DNA of 64,000 bases from CAVTSA01 sp963790575 (GTDB lineage: Bacteria > Chloroflexota > Dormibacteria > Dormibacterales > Dormibacteraceae), in contig CAWBPD010000041.1 in the NCBI GenBank assembly GCA_963790575.1, positions 1-64,000 of the forward strand. The letters run 5' to 3'. The notes below the pieces were generated by a model. The model had not been told where the DNA came from, ran no database searches, and saw only the letters and a program-made list of their open reading frames with translations. A program made the translations under genes and the position numbers. Shown piece after piece: positions 9,301 through 18,646 of this stretch (the first letter of the stretch is position 1; each line of letters starts with the position of its first letter).

Positions 9301-9885
9301 CCGGAACTGCACGCCCCACACCATGTTTCGCTCACCGTAGGTTTCCTCTCCCCACTCTTCGATTTGGCCCCGCCCGACGATGCGAGAGACCCCCACGAGC
9401 ACACGTGCCGGTGATTGCTCACCGTCATCGATGAACAGTGGGTTGCGCTCATCCACGTAGAAGAAGACAAGGCTCTTATGAGGAACTATCTGTGCGAAGA
9501 AGTCCTCCGCCAAGCGGCGGCGCTCGTCGTTCGACTTGTGGACGCCACCTTCGTGCCAGAAGTCTTCATACGGCCACATCGTGCTCGAGTTCGACTGAAA
9601 ATCCCACTCCACCGGTTGGACGCCCAAGTTTCTCATCCAGTCCGGCGGACGAATTACAATCCGGTTCGCGTCCCGCGCAAAAGCTTGCGCACTCGCTTCG
9701 CACGGTGGCTTCGCGGTCGCTAACCCAAGTCGTTGGCCCGCCTCGGCGGATTCCGCCTTTCGGTCTTTGTATTCACGAACATGGTCGTGACCCTCACACC
9801 ATACGTTCCCCTTTGGGTCGCGGCATACGGTGCCATCCCAGCCGTGGTCGTGCCAATACAGCCGCACAGAGACGTGTGTTGCCAT
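6340..9885 (-). CDS. RecD/TraA-like SF1B helicase with C-terminal PD-(D/E)XK-like nuclease
   Basis: A 1181-residue protein. The N-terminal ~500 residues are unassigned (VRLYWHDHGWDG with nearby cysteines, then long helical regions). The helicase core follows: Walker A GAAGTGKST (~588), Walker B ILDEASMID (~668), GDFHQIPP (~700), AITVHKSQGSQFEHV (~973) and MYTGLTRGRRQL (~1008). The tail has SKSEVIIANRLADRG (~1075), RLPDFTI and YWEHCGM (~1110-1125), resembling a Vsr/PD-(D/E)XK nuclease core. ATG 9885 follows AGGGGAG at good spacing. It stands alone and divergent to BREX inside the island. A role in anti-phage or anti-plasmid defence is inferred from domains and location. Confidence 0.8.
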   Translation of the reverse strand: MATHVSVRLYWHDHGWDGTVCRDPKGNVWCEGHDHVREYKDRKAESAEAGQRLGLATAKPPCEASAQAFARDANRIVIRPPDWMRNLGVQPVEWDFQSNSSTMWPYEDFWHEGGVHKSNDERRRLAEDFFAQIVPHKSLVFFYVDERNPLFIDDGEQSPARVLVGVSRIVGRGQIEEWGEETYGERNMVWGVQFRHAYPNDGVRLPVHAILDAIPDPEQRRRYLVALDGGLRTDFRYGSMALALDRALVALERAVAALSALQQDRVLEDDFTTQLEWLNARVLELWKERGPYPGIGAVLQALGAQRGAELQRAAVGDLALKGVDAAAAVFSALEGDVRPELASYEGDLDRAASEWDFLDEAERTLARVLCRIELEPAQASRILDADQRRRHGLPVDAGELLANPYVIAEQYLPPKDEERIGFVTVDHALHPHESMPAPEGLTIGGRDPRRVRALLTEVLREDAERGHTFTEANEALQRVQLRSPQDRPCDIPERRLDHDRVATILDETLERFQINGVRYLALRSLRSDEVTVADAFRALAGRRGERTEAIDWQTVSDELSARGGGDAVVLSEEQRSALHRSFVGSFSVITGAAGTGKSTLLAPLISGVRRAEGRVGVLALAPTGKAADRLKDLHVDAMTIHRALASAGWYDWTLGVLRPEGDDRIEANTIILDEASMIDVHLLATLFRAIEWHSVRRLILVGDFHQIPPIGPGRPLFDLIATLRAADDEHQVSDFKDRLSELTHNYRVQTEGSRAIALANGFARTPEPDDPLIWSAVARGDDQGDLRIRYWEDSDQLYSLILTDLNRLLAEAAAETGLPDNAWTRFNATIGHRAPFNASFWQVLVPVRGADHGSRKLSAVIQDEYHGALKQTTRSRWAVKFGDEQITAMDKVMQISNERLEGYRIETRLKEKIAVFNGQLGRVRSEWPPASRQARRRGETGKVKLVRVEFDGVPGVHFSYADTGRDSVDRNLELAYAITVHKSQGSQFEHVYFVLPQVRGDFLGRELMYTGLTRGRRQLTLYIEKDVSTLLPLRKLAAAQTPRRRTRLFGAHAPGLLGYHAERLIHVTARGELVRSKSEVIIANRLADRGLVYEYEKELLPPGGDERDMRLPDFTIMYEGTAFYWEHCGMVSDPVYMQKWREVRLPWYKRHRLDDRLIVTEDGLDGSIDTTKIDARIDETF

Positions 9886-10853
9886 CGAACGAACTCCCCT
9901 CACACTTATGTCCACGACCCAGAGTCCGTAAGGGATCTCTGGTAGAAGGTGCGAGATCTCATCTCGCCCCCGTTGGCCCTCACTTCGCTCCCGCTGGATG
10001 CTGAGCTCTGCTGCCCGGTACTCACCACTCTCGGTGCACCCCGACGATGGGAGGTGGATTGACCGGCGAAGTGCACAATCCGCGGGCCATCGACGTCTCG
10101 GCCTCCGTGATGTTGCGAGTAGCCCGTAACGTTATCAAGCTCGCTTCGCCGGACGCGTCGAGGTCCCAAGGCGCGCACGTCAAGGACCGAGCATGCTTGA
10201 TCACTACTTGAGTGGTTCATGCGGCATCTCGGCCAAGTACAACCCTCATCCTCCTGGCAAACGGACATTCCGGGTATGCATCGTGCCACCAACTTCCTAG
10301 GCAGCACGTGGGACAACTTGCCCCTGCTGGAAGAGACCAGGCTGCCCGACGCCCCGGCCTCAGCGGGCCCGGCCGCCGGCCAATGCCAGCTGCCGTCGGC
10401 ACACTGCGTGGACTGATCTCGGATCTGATGGATAAGCGAGCATCGGTCAGGAACCGGATGACCGGGGCAGAGGCCGCCCTCGATTGCCAGCCACACCAGG
10501 CCGCAGGACGGGGTGAGCGCCGACCTGCTAAGCGAGTGCGCGCGATGAAGCACCGCTGGAGCGCGGTGCCGACGGAGGAGGGTCATGGGAGGTGACTGGG
10601 CTTCCGCGCGGGGGCATTTGGAGCCGCTGAGCGGAGTCGGACGGGATTACCTCCGATGACGTCCAGGGCCCTCACCACCGCCGCCCTCTTGGACCGATGC
10701 CTGTCCGTCGCGGAACCTACCGTGCGGCCCACCGTCCGCCGGAGGCCGCGCGTAGGACACGCGCACGGCATACTGTCGCCCAGGGTGGCCATCAGGACGG
10801 GTTGGGGTGATCGGTAGAGCGTCTTTTATCGACCTGCACGGCGGCTGGGGATC
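9886..10853. other. Long gene-free interval between helicase and pglW
   Basis: About 970 bases between two divergent defence genes. The open frames here lack ribosome binding sites and recognisable motifs. It must hold promoters for both genes; a decayed gene or small RNA is possible but not visible. Confidence 0.5.
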
Positions 10854-13800
10854 ATGAAACCAGGCAGCGAACGGTGGGTAGAGGTCGCGCCATCCGCCTA
10901 CGAACACGAGCGCGCCGGTCTTGCCCGAGTCCGCGATCTGCTGCCGGACGCGGACCCATATCGCGCCTGGAGCAACTTCGAGCTGATCACCGATCGAGGG
11001 GAGAGCTTGGAGGTTGACCTCCTGGTCCTCGGCCCCGCGGGGCTCTACCTCGTCGAGCTGAAGAGCTGGTCCGGTCGGCTTCGCGGGGATCGCTATCGGT
11101 GGGTCCTCGATGGCCCCAAGGGACGGAGAGTCACCGACAACCCGTTCCTCGGCGCCAACCGCAAGGCGCGGATCCTCAAGACCCTGGTCGAGCGTGCCGC
11201 GCGCCACGTGACCCAGCGCGACAAGCGGCTCCCTCGTGTCGATGAGATCGTCCCGTGGGTCCAGGCCGCGATACTCCTGCATGGGCCCGAGATCGTTTGC
11301 CAACTCTCACCCGATGACCGAGTGAACGTGTTCGGCCTCGACGAGGACGCCGAGAGCACCAATCTCCCGGGGTTGGTCAAGACGCTGCTCACCAGAGAGC
11401 CCGACGATCCGGCACGTCGAATCGCCACCGCGCAGTCCAGGATCCTCGGCCGCTTGTTCGAGACGAGCATCGGGTTCACCCGCCGTCGCGTGCGCCGCGT
11501 GGGGAGCTATGACCTGCGCGACAAGCCGATCGACGAGGGCCCGAGTTGGCAGGATTACCTGGCCGATCACCACCGGCTCCGGGGCGAGGTTCGACGCGTG
11601 CGCGTCTATTACGTGGGCCGCGCGACCACCGACGAGGAGAGGGCGACGATCGAGCGCGCCGCTGAGCGCGAGTTTCGCCTCCTTCGTCATCTGGAGTACC
11701 CGGGGCTGTTGGCGCCGGTCGAGTATCACGAGACGAGCGACGGACCGTCACTGGTCTACCCCTACGACGAAGACGAGGCCGCGCTCGATAACTTCCTCGC
11801 CGCGCACGGGGCAGAGCTCGACATCACCGATCGCCTCTCGATCATTCGAGCCGTCGCCGAGACGCTGCGGTACGCGCACAGCCGGCACATCACCCATCGC
11901 GGCCTCTCTCCGCGCTCGGTGCTGGTGCGCCGCGCTGAAAACTCCTTCGCGGTACGCATTGCGGACTGGCAGACTGGCGCGCGCACCGGTGCGAGCCAGA
12001 GCAGCAGCCCGGATGGGATTCTGGCCGGTACCCGGCACATCGACTCCTTCCTCGATCCTCGGACCCTCGCGTATCAGTCGCCCGAGCACGCGCTCGGGAC
12101 CTCCGAGGACGAGGTACGGATGGACGTGTTCGGCGCAGGCGCGATCGCGTATCTGGTACTCAGCGGGGAGGCACCTGCCGCGAACCCGATCGCCCTGCGC
12201 CAGCGTTTGGCAGCGGAACGAGGCCTGGATCTCGCTGCTGACGTGGCCTCCATCCCGGAGCACCAACGTGCGCTGGTGCTCGATGCGACACGCGGCGAAG
12301 TGGCTCAGCGGACCGCGACGATGGACGACTTCATCAAGCAGCTCGCCGGAGTCGAGAAAGACAACGCCGGGCCGCCTACGGACGAGAACGTCGATCCGCT
12401 GGAGGCACAGCCGGAGACCGAGCTTGCTGATCGCTGGCGCGTCGTTCGCCGGCTTGGCTCGGGGTCCAGCGCCGTCGCATTGCTGGTGGAGGACCTTGCC
12501 TATCCGTCGGAACCGGCAGTGCTCAAGGTCGCACGCAATGCTGATCGGGCCGACCGGTTGCGTGATGAGTGCGAGGTGCTGAGCCGGCTTGACGATCCAC
12601 GGATCGTCAAGCTCAGGGTGACCGAGCCCGTGGACATCGGTGACCGCACGGCGATCGCCCTCGAGTACGCCGGGGACGCGACATTGGCCGTGCTCCTCCG
12701 ACGCAGCGGTCGCCTGAGCCTGGATCTGCTGGAACGGTATGGCGACGACCTGCTCGGGGCGGCCGCTTACCTGGACGCGAACGCTATCAACCACCGGGAC
12801 ATCAAGCCGGACAACCTTGGGATCCGGCCCAGGGCGTCCGACCGCCAACCGCATCTGCTCCTCTACGACTTCTCCCTCTCTCGAGCTCCACTGACGGACA
12901 TCCGTGCTGGGACACCGCCCTACCTCGACCCCTTCCTCGGTTCAGTAGGGCGGCTTCGATGGGACGCAGCCGCGGAGCGCTATGCGGTCGCAGTGACCCT
13001 GTTCGAAATGGCCACCGGCCGGACACCGGTCTATGGCGACGGTCAGTCAGACCCGACGATGATCGCGGACGAGGCGACCGTAGAGCCAGGCATGTTCGAC
13101 GCCGCCGTGGCCGAGCCACTGACCCGCCTCTTCTGCCGGGCCTTGCGGCGTGATGCGCGAGAACGTTTCGGCAGCGTCGACGAGATGCACCGGGCGTGGA
13201 TGGACGCCGTCCGTGGTGCAACGGAACGAGCAACCCCTCCCGATGCCGATGGTCTGGCGCTCCGGGCAACCCGGGACACTCCGCTCAGTGAGGCTGGGCT
13301 CTCGCCACGCGCTCTGTCGGCGCTCGAGCCGCTGCGTCTGAGGACCGTGGGCGATATGCTCGCGGTACCGGCCTTCAACCTGTCCCGCCTGCGGGGAAGC
13401 AACGAGGCCACGAGGCGCGAGATCCGCGCCAGGGCCAAGGCGTGGCGCGAGCGCTTGGCCTCCGCGTCAGCTGTTTCGCAGACCCCGGAGACTCAGGCGC
13501 TCGCCTCTCGTTCCGTCGATGCCGTCGTGTCTCGGTTGGTGCCCGGGAACACCGGGCGCAATGGAACGGAGATCCACGCGGCGAGGCTCCTCCTAGGCCT
13601 GGAGCATCCCGCTCCGGGCGGTGTGGTGGACTGGTTGACCCAGGGAGACCTCGCCGAACGCCTCGAAGTAACGCGAGTGCGGGCGCAACAGATCGACGCC
13701 TCGCTTCGCGCTCGCTGGGCGAAGAACGTTGACGTCCTGGGCCCGGTGCGAGACGACATCGCTGAGCTGGTCGGCACACAAGGTGGGGTTGCAACATCCG

Positions 13801-15059
13801 CTGAGCTGGCTCGTGCGCTGCTTGCGCTTCGCGGCTCCTCGTCGGAGGAGCCGGACCGTACGGCCCGGTCAGCGGGTCTGGTGCGGGCTGCCGTCGAGGC
13901 CGAGCTCGAGCAGGGTGGGGGTGCCAGACTCGACAGGGGACGCCGAGGTGGCCTCGTCTACGTGGGACTCGAGCCTCCCCCTGACTCCCCCGGACCGGCA
14001 GCCTCCGATCTCATCGACTACGCCGCGGCGCTGGCACGTGCCGCCGAGGCGCTGGAAGCGGAGCCAGACACGCCCCTCTCCACCGCGCGTGCGGTCGAGC
14101 AGCTCCGACGGGTTGATCGTCCACCCGCGATGACGCTGCTCGACTCCAGTCGCTTCCTCCGACTCGCGGCAGCTCGGCGGGAGCCGTGGGCGGTGTCCGC
14201 CCGAGACGAGCTCTATCCGGTCGGTATGAGCGCCGTGGCGGCGCTCCGCTACTCAGGAGCCGGGTTCGGCCCCAGGTACGAGACGCTGTCCGAGGAGGCG
14301 TTGCGGGAGCGAGTCCGCGCCCGGTATCCGGACGCCCAACCGCTCCCCCAACGACCCGCTCTGGACCAGCTCCTCGAGCAGACGGGCTCACCGTTGCGCT
14401 GGGATTCAACGGTCTCTGCATTTGCCGCACCAACAGACGTCCCCTCGACGATCTCGACGTTCGTCTCGGGGTCGTCCGGCGCACGAGAGGACCGGCCCGG
14501 GCGCTGGCGGGAGATTGACCGGCGGCTGCGCGACGCGCGGGACGAGGGCAGCTTTCTCGCGCTCGGAGCGCGTCCCGGTTCGCTGGACACGCTCCCGGAG
14601 CGACTGGCCCGCGTCTACGACGTGTCGACTGTCAATCTGCGAACCCGTCTCCTCGCAGTGATGCGTGTCTTGGCCGAGCGGTATGGCGTCCCCTGGGATG
14701 AGGTCCTTCGAGCCGATGCCGCACCTCGGGGAACGCAGGCCAGCGAGGGCCTGCAGAACCTCGTGCAGCAGGCGGTTGATCAGGTCGAGCACGAAGTTCG
14801 AAAGCAGCCAGAACCGGTCTTGCTCACCGATGGCGGGCTCCTAGCCCGATTCGGACACCTCTCGTTCTTCGCCCGCCTCGCTGACCACACCACGCTCCGT
14901 CCAACGGCCACGTGGCTGGTCGTGCCCGTCCTTGGCGGCGGCGACGTACCGGTCCTCGAACAGCAACCTCTCCCCGTCCTTTCAAGCCAGTGGTTACTCC
15001 TGCCCCTAGGGTGGCGACCCGAGGAACGGAGCGATCAACGTGAAGGAGTGCTGATGTGA
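10854..15059 (+). CDS. pglW: BREX-2/Pgl serine/threonine kinase PglW with NERD domain
   Basis: A 1401-residue first gene of the BREX type 2 operon. A NERD (nuclease-related) domain at about residues 15-190 shows VDLLVL and YLVELKSWSG. Two kinase-like domains follow. The first (about 220-500) looks inactive, with HRGLSPRSVLV in place of HRD and IADW in place of DFG. The second (about 523-780) keeps GSGSSAVALLV, the Lys in VLKVARN, HRDIKPDNLG (~648) and YDFS. In Streptomyces Pgl, PglW is a kinase essential for phage growth limitation. The long C-terminal part is the family's own. Its stop overlaps the pglX start by 3 bases. Confidence 0.95.
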   Translation: MKPGSERWVEVAPSAYEHERAGLARVRDLLPDADPYRAWSNFELITDRGESLEVDLLVLGPAGLYLVELKSWSGRLRGDRYRWVLDGPKGRRVTDNPFLGANRKARILKTLVERAARHVTQRDKRLPRVDEIVPWVQAAILLHGPEIVCQLSPDDRVNVFGLDEDAESTNLPGLVKTLLTREPDDPARRIATAQSRILGRLFETSIGFTRRRVRRVGSYDLRDKPIDEGPSWQDYLADHHRLRGEVRRVRVYYVGRATTDEERATIERAAEREFRLLRHLEYPGLLAPVEYHETSDGPSLVYPYDEDEAALDNFLAAHGAELDITDRLSIIRAVAETLRYAHSRHITHRGLSPRSVLVRRAENSFAVRIADWQTGARTGASQSSSPDGILAGTRHIDSFLDPRTLAYQSPEHALGTSEDEVRMDVFGAGAIAYLVLSGEAPAANPIALRQRLAAERGLDLAADVASIPEHQRALVLDATRGEVAQRTATMDDFIKQLAGVEKDNAGPPTDENVDPLEAQPETELADRWRVVRRLGSGSSAVALLVEDLAYPSEPAVLKVARNADRADRLRDECEVLSRLDDPRIVKLRVTEPVDIGDRTAIALEYAGDATLAVLLRRSGRLSLDLLERYGDDLLGAAAYLDANAINHRDIKPDNLGIRPRASDRQPHLLLYDFSLSRAPLTDIRAGTPPYLDPFLGSVGRLRWDAAAERYAVAVTLFEMATGRTPVYGDGQSDPTMIADEATVEPGMFDAAVAEPLTRLFCRALRRDARERFGSVDEMHRAWMDAVRGATERATPPDADGLALRATRDTPLSEAGLSPRALSALEPLRLRTVGDMLAVPAFNLSRLRGSNEATRREIRARAKAWRERLASASAVSQTPETQALASRSVDAVVSRLVPGNTGRNGTEIHAARLLLGLEHPAPGGVVDWLTQGDLAERLEVTRVRAQQIDASLRARWAKNVDVLGPVRDDIAELVGTQGGVATSAELARALLALRGSSSEEPDRTARSAGLVRAAVEAELEQGGGARLDRGRRGGLVYVGLEPPPDSPGPAASDLIDYAAALARAAEALEAEPDTPLSTARAVEQLRRVDRPPAMTLLDSSRFLRLAAARREPWAVSARDELYPVGMSAVAALRYSGAGFGPRYETLSEEALRERVRARYPDAQPLPQRPALDQLLEQTGSPLRWDSTVSAFAAPTDVPSTISTFVSGSSGAREDRPGRWREIDRRLRDARDEGSFLALGARPGSLDTLPERLARVYDVSTVNLRTRLLAVMRVLAERYGVPWDEVLRADAAPRGTQASEGLQNLVQQAVDQVEHEVRKQPEPVLLTDGGLLARFGHLSFFARLADHTTLRPTATWLVVPVLGGGDVPVLEQQPLPVLSSQWLLLPLGWRPEERSDQREGVLM

Positions 15060-18000
15060 TCGTCACCTCTGAGCTCGTCCGTGACCTTCGGGGCGAGTTC
15101 ACTCCGCTCGTTGACGACCTCCGTGCGAGGAGCGAGTCCGACCCGACCTCGTCAGCGCGCCTCGGCGAAGAGCATCGGCGAGCTACTGAGCTGGGCCGCA
15201 CTGCGCAGTCATTCACAGAGTGGCGAGAGAGCCAGCTCACCCAGGGTGCGGCAGCATGGCTGTTGGGCTGCGCCTTCGTGCGATTCTGCGAGGACAACCG
15301 ACTGGTCGCCCCGGTGTGGCTGGCGGGACCCCCAGATCGACGACACGAAGCGCTGGACCGCCAGAACGAGTATTTCCAGCGGCATCCGAGGGAGAACGAA
15401 CGCGATTGGCTGCTCGAGGCGTTCCGCTACTTCCGAGACCTTCCAGCAACCGCGGCCATCTTCGATCTCCGGAACCCGCTCTGGGCACTCCAACCGTCAG
15501 CCGACGCCGCTGGGCGGGTGATCCGGTTCTGGCGCTCAGCTGACGAGACCGGGGCGTTGCTCCGGGACTTCTCTGATCCCGCCCTGGACACCAGGTTCCT
15601 GGGCGATCTCTATCAGAACCTCTCCGAGCGTGCCCGAGACGAGTACGCGCTTTTCCAGACCCCGGACTTCGTCGCCAACTTCATCCTCGATCGCACACTC
15701 GAACGCGCGATCAAAGAGCGGGGACTCGAGGGCCTGAAGCTGATCGATCCAGCGTGCGGCTCGGGCCACTTCTTGCTCGACGCCTTTGTCAAGCTTCTCG
15801 ATCACTGGCATCGCACGGCGCCCGGCATGGACGCGCGCGAGCGGGTGCAGACGGCGCTCGACAGCCTGCACGGTGTCGACATCAACCCCTTCGCCGTCGC
15901 GATAGCGCAGTTCCGGTTGACCGTCGCGGCCCTTCGAGCCGGAAGCGATCCGAACCTGGACCGCGCGCCGGCCTACCGGCACCATCTTGCTGCGGGTGAC
16001 TCGCTGCTATTCGGCACCCGTCAGCTCACGTTCGATGAAAGGCGCGACGGTGCTCAGGACGCCGACGCCATCCTGTCGGGGTTCACGTATTCGGCTGAGG
16101 ACCAGCAGGCGCTTCACCGGTTGCTTACCCCTGGTCGCTACGACGTAGTCGTCGCCAACCCGCCGTACATCACACCGAAGGACGCCGCTCTCAATGCTGC
16201 GTATCGCAAACGCTATGAGACCTGTAGCGGGAAGTACCAGCTTACCGTCCCCTTCACAGAGCGGCTCTTTCAGTTGGCGGCCCCTCGCGCTTGGATTGGG
16301 CAAATCGTCGGCAACGCGTTCATGAAGCGCGAGTTCGGCCGCAAGCTGATAGAGAAGTTTCTGGTCAGGAAGGATCTCCGCGAGATCATCGACACGTCGG
16401 GCACCTACATCCCGGGCCATGGCACGCCGACATTGATCATGATAGCTCGGAACCGGCCGCCGTCCCCGGGGCCTGTCCGAGCAGTCTTGGGGATCCGCGG
16501 CGAGCCTTCGACGCCAGCGGATCCAGCGAATGGGTTGGTGTGGAATGCAATCCTCGAGACGGTGGACCAGCCCGGTCTGCCGTCTGCGTTTGTGTCATCG
16601 GTCGACGTAGCCCGACAGGGCTTTGACCACTTCCCGTGGTCTTTGTCAGGTGGCGGCGCCCTAGAGCTCAGAAGAGCGGTCGAGGGAGTCGGGAGACAAT
16701 CGACACTTGCGTCTCGTGTCGAGTCGATTGGATTCGGTCTGATAACCGGCGATGATGCAGTGTTCGCATCCGAGGGCGGCGGTTCAGCTCCTAAGAGCTG
16801 GACCCGCGATCGTCTCCCGACGCGCGCATTTGTCGAGGGCGAGCGTGTCCGTGACTGGTTGATAGACGATCCGGCCATGGCCGCATTTCCATATGATGCC
16901 GAACATCGTCCGATCCAAGCACTCCAGAACAGCGAGACCTTCTGGCCCTTCCGAACAACGCTCAGGGCAGGGCTCGCATTCGGTAAGACACGTGGGGATC
17001 GCGGACTACCGTGGTTCGAGTTTATCCTGCCGTCCTGGGCTCGTATCGACTCTGATCGCCTGATCACCTACGCCGAGATTGCGACACACAACCATTTTGT
17101 GCTGGATCGCGGGGGAAAACTGTTTATCCAGTCGGCCCCGGTGATCAAACTGCCCGATGAAGCGACAGAAGACGAATACTTCCGCGTGCTCGGGCTGCTC
17201 AACTCATCGACTGCGTGCTTCTGGCTCAAGCAGGTTAGCTACAACAAGGGAGCCGGAGGTGGAGCTCGAGTCGACCAGGGGTTTGCCCCCCTTGGGGCGG
17301 AGAGCTGGGAGAACCACTACGACTTCACGGGGACCAAGTTGAAGGAGTTTCCGTTGCCGGCCGCCGCACCGCTAGACCTGTCCGCACGTCTCGACCGGGC
17401 AGCGCAGGAGCTGGCCAGGTGGACCCCACGAGCCGTAACCGCGGAAGAGACCCCGTCTCGCCAGCGTCTGGAGGACGCCCGAGGACACTGGCACCACGTT
17501 CGCCAGGAGATGATCGGGCTACAGGAGGAATTGGACTGGTCGGTCTATCGCCTCTACGGCCTTCTCGATGAGGAGCTGACCATCACCCCGGAGAGTCTCC
17601 CGTTGGTGGACCTTGGAGAGCGCGCGTTCGAGATCGTCCTCGCCAGGCGTGTGGCGGCAGGTGACGAGGAGACGGCCTGGTTCGAGCGGCATGGGTCGAC
17701 GCCGACGACGGAGATCCCCGCGCACTGGCCGCAGGCCTACCGAGACCTTGTGGCGCGCCAGATCGAGGTCATTGAGAGCCACCCCGACGTCGCACTCATC
17801 GAGCGACCCGAGTGCAAGCGGCGCTGGGCTACTGAGTCCTGGGAAGAGATGGAATCAGAGGCGCTCCGTGATTGGCTGCTCAATCGCCTGGAGAATCCGT
17901 CTCTCTGGCAGGACCGGGATCGGCGGCCGACGACACGGTCCGCCGTGCAACTGGCGGAGGTGGTCGGAAGAGATGACGACTTCCGGGGGGTGCTCGACCT

Positions 18001-18646
18001 GTACGTGGGTGGGCGCGATTACGACCTTGCCTCACAGCTGGCAAACCTGCTCGCCGACCAGGTGGTGCCGTTCCTCGCGTCCTACCGCTACAGGGACTCA
18101 GGGCTCCGCAAGCGGTCGGCGTGGGAGGAGGCGTGGGCACTCCAACGTCGGGAGGACGCGGGGGAACAGGTGGGCACGATTCCCGTTCCGCCTAAGTACG
18201 TGACCGCGGACTTCGCTCGAACGTCCTACTGGCAGCAGCGGGGCAAGCTGGACGTGCCCAAGGAAAGGTTCATCTCCTACCCCGGTGCCGAGCGGGAGGG
18301 CTCAGGGAGTCCGGTGTTCGGCTGGGCAGGCTGGGATCACCTTCAGCAGGCGGTCGCCCTCGCGTCGCTGATCATCGCCCGAGAGCAGGTCGATGGATGG
18401 CCGAAGGAGCGCCTGACTCCGCTGCTTGCGGGCCTTCAGGAGCTGCAACCTTGGCTTGCTCAGTGGCACCACGACCCGGTGCCTGAGTACGGTGGCCCCC
18501 CATGCGTGTTCCTGGCGGCGCAGCTGGATCGGTGGCTTGGGGCCTACGCCCTCACACAGGACGAGCTGCAGGCTTGGCGGCCGACCGCGGCGCCGCCGCG
18601 AGCGGGGCGCGGTCTGCGGCGATCACGGGAGGTATCTGCGACGTGA
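15056..18646 (+). CDS. pglX: BREX-2 adenine-specific DNA methyltransferase PglX
   Basis: A 1196-residue N6-adenine methyltransferase that in BREX/Pgl systems marks host (or, in classical Pgl, phage) DNA. SAM-binding motif I is DPACGSGHFLLD (~231) and the catalytic motif IV is VVANPPYITP (~368). A target-recognition region and a long C-terminal extension follow. GTG 15056 overlaps the pglW stop and has AAGGAG at 15043-15048. No G-tract of the kind that causes phase variation in S. coelicolor pglX was noticed. Confidence 0.96.
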   Translation: MIVTSELVRDLRGEFTPLVDDLRARSESDPTSSARLGEEHRRATELGRTAQSFTEWRESQLTQGAAAWLLGCAFVRFCEDNRLVAPVWLAGPPDRRHEALDRQNEYFQRHPRENERDWLLEAFRYFRDLPATAAIFDLRNPLWALQPSADAAGRVIRFWRSADETGALLRDFSDPALDTRFLGDLYQNLSERARDEYALFQTPDFVANFILDRTLERAIKERGLEGLKLIDPACGSGHFLLDAFVKLLDHWHRTAPGMDARERVQTALDSLHGVDINPFAVAIAQFRLTVAALRAGSDPNLDRAPAYRHHLAAGDSLLFGTRQLTFDERRDGAQDADAILSGFTYSAEDQQALHRLLTPGRYDVVVANPPYITPKDAALNAAYRKRYETCSGKYQLTVPFTERLFQLAAPRAWIGQIVGNAFMKREFGRKLIEKFLVRKDLREIIDTSGTYIPGHGTPTLIMIARNRPPSPGPVRAVLGIRGEPSTPADPANGLVWNAILETVDQPGLPSAFVSSVDVARQGFDHFPWSLSGGGALELRRAVEGVGRQSTLASRVESIGFGLITGDDAVFASEGGGSAPKSWTRDRLPTRAFVEGERVRDWLIDDPAMAAFPYDAEHRPIQALQNSETFWPFRTTLRAGLAFGKTRGDRGLPWFEFILPSWARIDSDRLITYAEIATHNHFVLDRGGKLFIQSAPVIKLPDEATEDEYFRVLGLLNSSTACFWLKQVSYNKGAGGGARVDQGFAPLGAESWENHYDFTGTKLKEFPLPAAAPLDLSARLDRAAQELARWTPRAVTAEETPSRQRLEDARGHWHHVRQEMIGLQEELDWSVYRLYGLLDEELTITPESLPLVDLGERAFEIVLARRVAAGDEETAWFERHGSTPTTEIPAHWPQAYRDLVARQIEVIESHPDVALIERPECKRRWATESWEEMESEALRDWLLNRLENPSLWQDRDRRPTTRSAVQLAEVVGRDDDFRGVLDLYVGGRDYDLASQLANLLADQVVPFLASYRYRDSGLRKRSAWEEAWALQRREDAGEQVGTIPVPPKYVTADFARTSYWQQRGKLDVPKERFISYPGAEREGSGSPVFGWAGWDHLQQAVALASLIIAREQVDGWPKERLTPLLAGLQELQPWLAQWHHDPVPEYGGPPCVFLAAQLDRWLGAYALTQDELQAWRPTAAPPRAGRGLRRSREVSAT

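Noticed and set aside
15056..18646. Phase-variable G-tract in pglX
   Set aside because: I looked for a long homopolymer like that of S. coelicolor pglX and saw none.
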